Assembly: GCF_032884065.1 (NCBI RefSeq)
Contig: NC_088866.1
Span: 56,999,866 to 57,063,865, forward strand
Length of the DNA: 64,000 nt
Direction of reading: 5' to 3'
Source of the DNA: Artemia franciscana
Taxonomy: Eukaryota; Arthropoda; Branchiopoda; Anostraca; Artemiidae
The notes under the pieces were generated by a model, which was not told the DNA's origin, did no database searches, and saw nothing but the letters and a program-made list of their open reading frames with translations. Of the stretch, positions 56,522-64,000 are shown piece after piece (positions within the stretch are counted from its first letter, which is position 1; the number at the start of each line of letters is the position of its first letter). Both the position numbers and the translations under genes were made by a program.

Positions 56522-56638
56522 GTAGAAGTCTATTATTGCATCAAATTACGCAATAAAAAGTCCGAAACAATATCAAATTTAATCCTTTTAACTTGAAAAA
56601 AGTAATCCGATTATAGGAGTTCACTCTTCAATAGCTAG

Positions 56639-57430
56639 TGAAACCCGACTATAGTTTTGTAGTTTTATATCTTATTTTTTGTTCCCTACTTTGTCGAAAT
56701 TAAAACCAGTTTTCTCTTTGCTTAATTAAAAAAAATTATTCTAGATGTTAAAGTTTAAATTCATCATCCCAAAGGGTTCGTGCTTTTGGCACAAGTTTTA
56801 CAGCTATCAAAAAATTATACTTTTTAAACTATCAAAATTGGATTAAAAAATGTAACTTTTGATTAAAGCCAATTAGAAACCAGATTTCTATTACTGGTTT
56901 GGTCAAAGAACTAGAGGTGAAAATCCTCATTGTAATAAATCTTTTGCAAGGAGGTTAGGCCATATGTTGGATAATTAAAAGAACAGTTGTATTGCAACAT
57001 TTCTGAGGTCAGTCTACCCAGTGCTCAATTTAGAAATCCGGGTTTTCTGGATATATAAGGTAGACCTGGAAGCCAGGAGGGTATTCAGTAAAATTCTGTC
57101 TTTGATGAACAACGTACAGCTAGCTCATATTGAAGTCATTTTTATCTGAAGTTGTATACGAAGTAAGAAAATAAAGCTACTGTCAATAATTGTCTTTGTC
57201 TACGAGTCAAGGTATCAGGTACAGTTCCTATTGTCTGTTGGATCGCTACCAAGGGAATCTGCACGACTCGGGAGACCTGAACATCACGATATTGATTCTG
57301 TCTCCATGGTTATAGAGTTTTGTCAATAGAACCCTCTCAGCCTATGCTCCTTGACTGCCCTGCTCCCATGTTCAAAGTTGCACATCCCCCCAACTAACAA
57401 CCCTAACCCCCCCCCGTAACAGCGGTTTTA
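56639..57430. other. Array spacer between copies A and B, with a stray gene 3' end
   Basis: 56652-56742 repeats the gene 3' flank (TAGTTTTGTAGTTTTATAT, TTCCCTACTTTGTCGAAATT), joined to the spacer that starts GATGTTAAAGTTTAAATTCA (also at 60433). The 980 bp found at this position in the next unit (59456-60430) is missing. A deleted gene copy is the simplest explanation. The right end has the TAGTTAAAC/TACC/GTTTAACTA hairpin at 57431-57452. Confidence 0.7.
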
Positions 57431-57447
57431 TAGTTAAACTACCGTTT

Positions 57448-57473
57448 AACTACAAAACTACAGTTTTGTAGTT
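57448..57473. other. 12-bp-stem hairpin in 3' flank of copy B
   Basis: Same AACTACAAAACT-AC-AGTTTTGTAGTT hairpin as at 49680-49705, here next to the 9-bp stem with loop TACC at 57431-57452. Confidence 0.7.
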
Positions 57474-57568
57474 TTATATTTTATTTTTTGTTCCCTACTT
57501 TGTCGAAATTAAAACCAGTTTTCTCTTTGCTTAATTACAAAAAATTACGATTGAATTTTAACGGAAAA

Positions 57569-58517
57569 TTAAAGAAGCGCCACCCATTTGTCTGGCCATG
57601 GGTTACAATTAAAACAATTAAAATTTGCTGATTGCATGGCTCGGAGAAGATCTGGTAGCCAGGTCCGCAAGGTCAACCGGTTTTCACTGGAGCCTTGATC
57701 TGCCATAGCCTTGTAGAATTTTGTCCGTTTACGAATTGTTTTCCGGCACATAGGGCAAATTTTAAGGGTTTTCCCACAGTTTTCACAAGTTCCATGGCCG
57801 CAGGAAAATACAACATTTTTTCTTCTTACGAAGCAAATTGGACAATTAGTTGCCTCTTCCATCTCAGCAATGCGTTTTTCCAGGTTTTCCAAACGTTCCT
57901 TGGTGATCTCATCTTCGGGGGAGCGTTCTTCTTTCTTTCTCAGCCCTGGCTCTCCTTCGTCTGCTGTCTGTCTTGGGCTGGGTAGTTCGTCATTCTTTAG
58001 TACAACGATTTTTGAATCATATGAAGTCAGATCATTACCCCGTCAGCTGGTCCATCAAATCAAGAGGAGGTGCTGAAGGCCCAACGCGGTCAATCAAATC
58101 AAGAGGAGGAGCTGAAGGCACAACAGCATCCTCTGGAACCTCATGACCTATTCCAACCTTCTTCTTTATCATTCTATGCAGACGGTTAGTTTCTGTATTG
58201 TTTGGCTTGATCTTCAATAGGTTTTCAGTCTCTTCTTAAGCTGTGTGGCAATCCTTCAACCGATAATGCCCATATGCACGGGCGAATAAGCACTCAAATT
58301 CCTTTTTCTTGTCACAATTGAAGAGAAGTCCTTCTAAAATTTTCATCCCAATCAGTAAATTTTCACGTTCTTGACTCTCGACTAGGCAATGTGCATAGTC
58401 TAATTTCGAATTATATGTAATTTCTCCTCTGGCCAATTCGTTAACGTATATTTGCTCAATATTTCTCTGTGGTGTATTAATTGGAAATTTCCATTTCCAT
58501 GAGATTTCCTTTTCCAT
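57569..58517 (-). pseudogene. Fis1-RING fusion gene, copy B
   Basis: Single-module copy, the simplest layout: Fis1-like domain, two SAPPLDLxD repeats, IVVLKNDE-type linker, coiled coil and one full RING (CPIC-x10-CGH-x2-C-x2-C-x6-CPMC). The Fis1 frame stops at codon 94, where TTTAGAAGAG has become TTAAGAAGAG (HTA*EET), and again after QLTG. The RING frame 57569-57892 has kept all eight zinc ligands and reads through the usual stop after KRTKFY into KAMADQGSSENRL. Both Fis1 defects are shared with copy C but not A. No tRNA-like junction is present. Confidence 0.82.
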
Positions 58518-59455
58518 ATTGTCAAATAGGGGTTCAGAATTTATTTTTTAAATTAACCGACACTTAGTCATATACTAAAATATCTTATTTTTTTTTTTAA
58601 ACTGGGTAAGCAAGCCTGACAAGAAAAAAAAGATATGTTTTGTGAGGATTATTCTCACCAAATTCATGGTACAATATCATAATCACCATATTTATGGTAT
58701 TTCTTATATCTCTAACAATAAGAGCGCTACTCACAGTAAACTATGGAAAGCTCTAGAGACGAAAATGACAAAAAGCGATGCAATTGAGGCACAGGAAATG
58801 CATCAATTAAACCTTACAGCTCCTGATGATATTTAAGCCATTATAATGGGAGAATATAACAATACAGGAAAATTGAGGTCTTTTCCCGTATATTCCTATA
58901 TCCCGTCCCCACCTTAAGAAATATTGTTGGTGTAAGTTAGCTAAAAGGCTAAAAAGCAATATATTGCATTTCTTTTTGGCGGAATTACATCAAAAATAAA
59001 TAAATATTTGGCAGAAAAATTTTATGTAAAATCCAGACCTCTGAAAAGTATAAATCACTTGTCCTTTTTTAATACAAACAAGAGAATAGAGGTTGTCTCT
59101 TTTAATTTTCGATATTGTGTTCCTAAGACGAAACATTCCTAATACATGACAGTGGAAAGGCTATGACGCTATAAAATGACGTTTCTTTTCTACAAAGTCA
59201 TGCGTTTCGAATATAAAGAATTAGAAATATATTTTATCAACCGCCAAAAATTGCCCAAATCACAAATCTGACTGAACCGACAATTATCGCCCAAAGTAAG
59301 ACTGCTCAAACAAGCTACAGCTACTGTCCTGCAATCATCTTCATCCCTCTAACTGAATCATAGAGACCTGAGCAGGCGCAATATCCAACCGAGAAGGTAC
59401 TCCCACCACACGCTCCCGAAGACATCACGACGTACAGCCTGCACCAACTTGAAAC
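58518..59455. other. 5' flank of copy B
   Basis: Homologous to 51094-51985 with an extra stretch of about 40 bp near 59022-59057. Ends at CACCAACTTGAAACCCGACT, the site where the LINE is inserted in the other unit. Confidence 0.7.
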
Positions 59456-60430
59456 CCGACTTTAGCAGCGTCACAAACACAGATGAAGATTTGGAGGAAA
59501 ACAACTTATCCTAATTTTATAACTGGTGCAACAACTGCCAAGTAAGGTCTGAAGAATTATCTTAACCTCGTAAAATAATCAACAAACGCTTTAAGAACAA
59601 TACAAATGCAGAAGAGAGCGGGAACGGAACAGAAGAGCCGTAGTACCAGCTGTACAATTGTACTTAAATTTCTAGGGGATAGGTGTCCTGGGTCCCGCAC
59701 TTCCCATTTTGTCAGAAAGCGTAAAATTAAAATAAATTTCAACAATTGCTAAAGTCTCAAGCAGTAAATATGATTTGAGGTGAAAGACTGAAAAATGACA
59801 TTATCCTTAGACATCAGTTCAATTAGTGAAATGGGCAAAACAGAAAATTGTGATTGTGCGTAAAACTAACATTCTAACAATAGGTGATGAACAATACAAG
59901 AAAATACCAATATTAAAGTGAAATTTAAAATTAGAATAAATTTTAAGTCTAACAATATTATAGTTAAATTTGAATTAAGTCAATGTGCCAGTGTAATCTT
60001 TATTATATAATTTTAATGTATTTGTATGCCTTAATGTTAGAATACCTGGGATCAATTGAAAACTAAATACAATAAAAAATTCAAAAAAAACAAAAAAAAA
60101 CAATTGGAATCAGGTATTCACGTGTAAACCTTGTTCATGTCAAGTGATGTATTAATATATTTCAAGTGTAAGGTGTAGGATCAATATAAGGTGTAGGAAT
60201 ATATACATTTTTGAGGTGAAAAAATTAAAATAAAAATATTTTGAGTTTTAAAAAAGGTAACATTTATGGAAAGGGAATGATCTGATTGACGAGGGCGTCA
60301 ATCTACAGTGGGATAGGGGATATGTGACATATGGACCAGCAACCCCCCCCTCCCCCTTACAGAACTCAGAACCAAATCCCTCATTTGTTCACTTTAGAAA
60401 GTTTCAAAATAAGAATATTTTAAACGTCTA
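59456..60430. other. Unit-B spacer segment absent from unit A
   Basis: About 975 bp, AT-rich, with a poly-C run at 60343 and A-rich runs near 60085-60100. A 62-codon minus frame (59557-59745) has no recognised domain. Missing from the A-B interval. Confidence 0.5.
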
Positions 60431-61128
60431 AAGATGTTAAAGTTTAAATTCATCATCCCAAAGGATTCGTGCTTTTGGCACAAGTTTTACAGCAATCAAA
60501 AAATGATACTTTTTAAACTATCAAAATTGGATTAAAAAATGTAACTTTTGATTAAAGCCAATTAGAAACCAGATTTCTATTACTGGTTTGGTCAACGAAC
60601 TAGAGGTGAAAATCCTCATTGTAATAATTCTTTTGCAAGGAGGTTAGGCCATATGTTGGATAATTAAAAGAACAGTTGTATTGCAACATTTCTGAGGTCA
60701 GTCTACCCAGTGCTCAATTTAGAAATCCGGGTTGATTCTGGATATATAAGGTAGACCTGGAAGCCAGGAGGGTCTTTGATGAACAACGTACAGCTAGCTC
60801 ATATTGAAGTCATTTTTATCTGAAGTTGTATACGAAGTAAGAAAATAAAGCTATTGTCAATAATTGTCTTTGTCTACGAGTCAAGGTATCAGGTACAGTT
60901 CCTATTGTCTGTTGGATCGTTACCAAGGGAATCTGCACGACTCGGGAGACCTGAACATCACGATAATGATTCTGTCTCCATGGTTATAGAGTTTTGTCAA
61001 TAGAACCCTCTCAGCCTATGCTCCTTGACTACCCTGCTCCCATGTTCAAAGTTGCATATCCCCCCAACTAACCACCCTAACCCCCCCCTTCCCCGGAACA
61101 GCAGTCTTATAGTTAAACTACCGTTTAA
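60431..61128. other. Array spacer between copies B and C
   Basis: Close match to 56750-57447: GATGTTAAAGTTTAAATTCA, CTGGTTTGGTCAACGAACTA, AGGTCAGTCTACCCAGTGCT and TGACTACCCTGCTCCCATG in the same order. Ends with the TAGTTAAAC/GTTTAACTA hairpin at 61111-61132. Confidence 0.7.
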
Positions 61129-61729
61129 CTACAAAACTACAGTTTTGTAGTTTTATATTTTATTTTTTGTTCCCTACTTTGTCGAAATTAAAACCAGTTT
61201 TCTCTTTGCTTAATTACAAAAAATTGCGATTGAATTTTAACGGAAAATTAAAGAAGCGCCACCCATTTTCTGGCCATGGGTTACAATTAAAACAATTAAA
61301 ATTTGTTGGTTGCATGGCTCGGAGAAGATCTGGTAGCCAGGTCCGCAAGGTCGACCGGTTTTCACTGGAGCCTTGATCTGCCATAGCCTAGTAGAATTTT
61401 GTCCGTTTACGAATTGTTTTCCGGCACATAGGGCAAATTTTAAGGGTTTTTCCACAGTTTTCACAAGTTCCATGACCGCAGGAAAATACAACATTTTTCC
61501 TTCTTACGAAGCAAATTGGACAATTAGTTGCCTCTTCCATCTCAGCAATGCGTTTTTCCAGGTTTTCCAAACGTTCCTTGGTGATCTCATCTTCGGGGGA
61601 GCGTTCTTCTTTCGTTCTCGGCCCTGGCTCTCCTTCGTCTGCTGTCTGTCTTGGGCAGAGCAGTTCGTTATTCTTTAGCACAACGATTTTTGAATCATAT
61701 GAAGTCAATTCATACCCCGTCAGCTGGTT

Positions 61730-61806
61730 ACCTTGTGACAGCATAGTGGATAGAGCCGTGTCTAGAGAGTTTCGGGACCTAGGTTCAATTCCAGCTGTTG
61801 CAAGGG
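61730..61806 (+). ncRNA. tRNA-like segment, copy C junction 1
   Basis: Same A-box and B-box sequence as at 50284-50360. On the opposite strand it is translated in frame as KSLATAGIEPRSRNS...LSQGN, joining two RING modules in one open frame. Confidence 0.5.
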
Positions 61807-62084
61807 ATTTACAGCTTTCACAAGTTCCATGGCCGCAGGAAAATAAAACATTTTTTCTTCTTACGAAGCAAATTGGACAATTAGTTGCCTCTTCCATCTC
61901 AGAATGCGTTTTTCCACGTTTTCCAAACGTTCCTTGGCGATCTCATCTTCGGGGGAGCGTTCTTCTTTCGTTCTCGGCCCTGGCTCTCCTTCGTCTGCTG
62001 TCTGTCTTGGGCTGGGCAGTTCGTCATTCTTTAGCACAACGATTTTTGAATCATATGAAGTCAATTAATAACCCGTCAGCTGAT

Positions 62085-62162
62085 TACCTTGTGACAGCAT
62101 AGTCGATAGAGCCGTGTCTAGAGAGTTTCGGGACCTAGGTTCAATTACAGCTGTTGCAAGGG
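62085..62162 (+). ncRNA. tRNA-like segment, copy C junction 2
   Basis: Copy of the junction segment, with TAGTCGATAGAG in the A-box and GGTTCAATTACAGC after the B-box. The truncated RING ends at CGH-CPLQQL here, as in copy A. Confidence 0.45.
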
Positions 62163-62734
62163 ACAGTGACCGCAGGAAAATACAACATTTTTTCTTCTTA
62201 CGAAGCAAATTGGACAATTAGTTGCCTCTTCCATCTCAGAAATGCGTTTTTCTAGGTTTTCCAAACGTTCCTTGGTGATCTCATCTTCGGGGGAGCGTTC
62301 TTCTTTCTTTCTCGGCCCTGGCTCTCCTTCGTCTGCTGTTTGTCTTGGGCTGGGTAGTTCGTCATTCTTTAGCACAACGATTTTTGAATCATATGAAGTC
62401 ATTTCATACCCCGTCAGCTGGTCCATCAAATCAAGAGGAGGTGCTGAAGGCACAACGCGGTCAATCAAATCAAGAGGAGGAGCTGAAGGCACAACAGCAT
62501 CCTCTGGAACCTCAGAGGAATGACCTTTTCCAACCTTCTTCTTTATCCTTCTATAGCGTTTTTCCAGGTTTTCCAAACGTTCCTTGGCGATCTCATCTTC
62601 GGGGGAGCGTTCTTCTTTCGTTCTCGGCCCTGGCTCTCCTTCGTCTGCTGTCTGTCTTGGGCTGGGCAGTTCGTCATTCTTTAGCACAACGATTTTTGAA
62701 TCATATGAAGTCAATTAATAACCCGTCAGCTGAT

Positions 62735-62812
62735 TACCTTGTGACAGCATAGTCGATAGAGCCGTGTCTAGAGAGTTTCGGGACCTAGGTTCAATTCCAG
62801 CTGTTGCAAGGG
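62735..62812 (+). ncRNA. tRNA-like segment, copy C junction 3
   Basis: Copy of the junction segment sharing the TAGTCGATAGAG variant with junction 2, so these two probably derive from one duplication. Module period is about 355 bp between junctions 1 and 2 and 650 bp between 2 and 3. Confidence 0.45.
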
Positions 62813-63563
62813 ATTTACTGCTCTCAAAAGTTCTATTGCCGCAGGAGAATAAAACATTTTTTCTTCTTACGAAGCAAATTGGACAATTAGTTGCCTCTTC
62901 CATCTCAGAATGCGTTTTTCCACGTTTTCCAAACGTTCCTTGACGATCTCATCTTCGGGGGAGCGTTCTTCTTTCTTTCTCGGCCCTGGCTCTCCTTCGT
63001 CTGCTGTCTGTCTTGGGCTGGGTAGTTCGTCATTCTTTAGCACAACGATTTTTGAATCATATGAAGTCATATCATTACCCCGTCAGCTGGTCCATCAAAT
63101 CAAGAGGAGGTGCTGAAGGCACAACGCGGTCAATCAAATCAAGAGGAGGAGCTGAAGGCACAACAGCATCCTCTGGAACCTCAGAGGAATGACCTATTCC
63201 AACCTTCTTCTTTATCATTCTATGCAGACGGTTAGTTTCTGTATTGTTTGGCTTGATCTTCAATAGGTTTTCAGTCTCTTCTTAAGCTGTGTGGCAATCC
63301 TTCAACCGATAATGCCCATATGCACGGGCGAATAAGCACTCAAATTCCTTTTTCTTGTCACAATTGAAGAGAAGTCCTTCTAAAATTTTCATCCCAATCA
63401 GTAAATTTTCACGTTCTTGACTCTCGACTAGGCAATGCGCATAGTCTAATTTCGAATTATATGTAATTTCTCCTCTGGCCAATTCGTTAACGTATATTTG
63501 CTCAATATTTCTCTGTGGTGTATTAATTGGAAATTTCCATTTCCATGAGATTTCCTTTTCCAT

Positions 63564-64000
63564 ATTGTCAAATAGGGGTTCAGAATTTATTTTTTAAATT
63601 AACCGACACTTAGTCATATACTAAAATATCTTATTTTTTTTTAAACTGGGTAAGCAAGCCTGCCAAGAAAAAAAAGATATGTTTTGTGAGGATTATTCTC
63701 ACCAAATTCATGGTACAATATCATAATCACCATATTTATGGTATTTCTTATATCTCTAACAATAAGAGCACTACTCACAGTAAACTATGGAAAGCTCTAG
63801 AGACGAAAAAGGACAAAAAGCGATGCAATTGAGGCACAGGAAATGCATCAATTAAACCCTACAGCTCCTGATGATATTTAAGCCATTATAATTGGAGGAT
63901 ATAACAATACAGGAAAATTGAGGTCTTTTCCCGTATATTCCTATATCCCGTCCCCACCTTAAGAAATATTGTTGGTGTAAGTTAGCTAAAAGGCTAAAAG
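63564..64000. other. 5' flank of copy C, cut by window end
   Basis: Matches the first 430 bp of the flanks at 51094 and 58518. The array therefore may continue beyond the window. Confidence 0.7.

Larger units (their letters stand above)
51990..56638 (-). mobile_element. Nearly complete non-LTR retrotransposon
   Basis: About 4.65 kb with ORF1 (55859-56521), a 470-bp inter-ORF region and ORF2 (about 55388-52317). The 3' end has ATTAATAAATAAATGAACTT. Alignment to unit B (GTCGGGTTTCAAGTTGG) shows insertion with a 4-bp duplication TTCA. Coding capacity is nearly complete, so it is the youngest LINE in the window. The RT is of the Jockey/CR1/L2-like group; exact clade not decided. Confidence 0.92.
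61388..63563 (-). pseudogene. Fis1-RING fusion gene, copy C, with amplified RING modules
   Basis: Starts like copy B (ATG at 63563; same premature stop at codon 94, same QLTG*). Then four linker/coiled-coil/RING modules follow: RING pieces at about 62.82-62.90 (truncated), 62.17-62.25 (truncated at CGH), 61.82-61.90 (truncated at GTCESC) and 61.40-61.53 kb (full, all zinc ligands). Three junctions carry the tRNA-like segment. At about 62.56 kb the coiled coil jumps into the end of the Fis1 domain (LENLEKR then YRRIKKKVGKGHS), so the SAPPLD linker is present twice. The 169-codon frame 61388-61897 reads straight through one junction into a complete RING. Confidence 0.82.

Overview
The window is eukaryotic nuclear DNA: AT-rich, packed with non-LTR retrotransposons, hAT transposons, a Penelope-like element, microsatellites and palindromic non-coding repeats, with GT-AG introns and no operons or ribosome binding sites. 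The element repertoire (APE-type LINEs, ZBED5/FAM200-like hAT, Penelope-like RT, tRNA-derived SINEs) suits an invertebrate; arthropod or crustacean is my guess, not something the sequence proves. No intact ordinary host gene was found.

Layout. 1-3.8 kb: mostly unrecognised. 4.0-8.7 kb: a 1.19-kb tandem duplication carrying (AT)n and a LINE piece, then minus-strand LINE remnants. 9.4-16.3 kb: an unassigned ORF, a LINE whose RT is split by a Charlie-like hAT element, another LINE C-terminus and an unassigned ORF. 17.0-22.1 kb: a Helentron-like array element ('H'), copies of a palindrome-rich repeat ('F'), and a Penelope-like RT. 22.2-25.1 kb: two splice-flanked exons of a Fis1-like gene, SINEs and a minisatellite. 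26.4-30.0 kb: two F elements back to back. 30-33 kb: an exon of the same gene family, a LINE piece and degenerate repeats. 33.2-40.5 kb: a three-level nest, H element split by a hAT transposon that carries a LINE. 40.5-49.4 kb: a second hAT remnant, a 30-nt micro-exon, and more H and F copies. 49.5-64.0 kb: a tandem array of an intronless gene fusing a Fis1-like TPR domain to a C3HC4 RING finger, with one nearly intact LINE inserted between units.

The most interesting content is this Fis1-RING family. Three array copies (A 49.9-51.1, B 57.6-58.5, C 61.2-63.6 kb, minus strand) lack an intron that is present at the same codon in the 22-24 kb locus. Two further exons at 30.1 and 42.0 kb match the linker of the fusion and have compatible splice phases, but lie in a different genomic order from the array coding order. 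Within copies A and C the linker/coiled-coil/RING module has been duplicated, each internal junction carrying the same tRNA-like segment. Every copy has at least one frame-breaking change, so present function is unproven. If intact copies exist elsewhere, the architecture suggests a mitochondrial-fission-adaptor-like domain coupled to a ubiquitin-ligase domain; that is inference.
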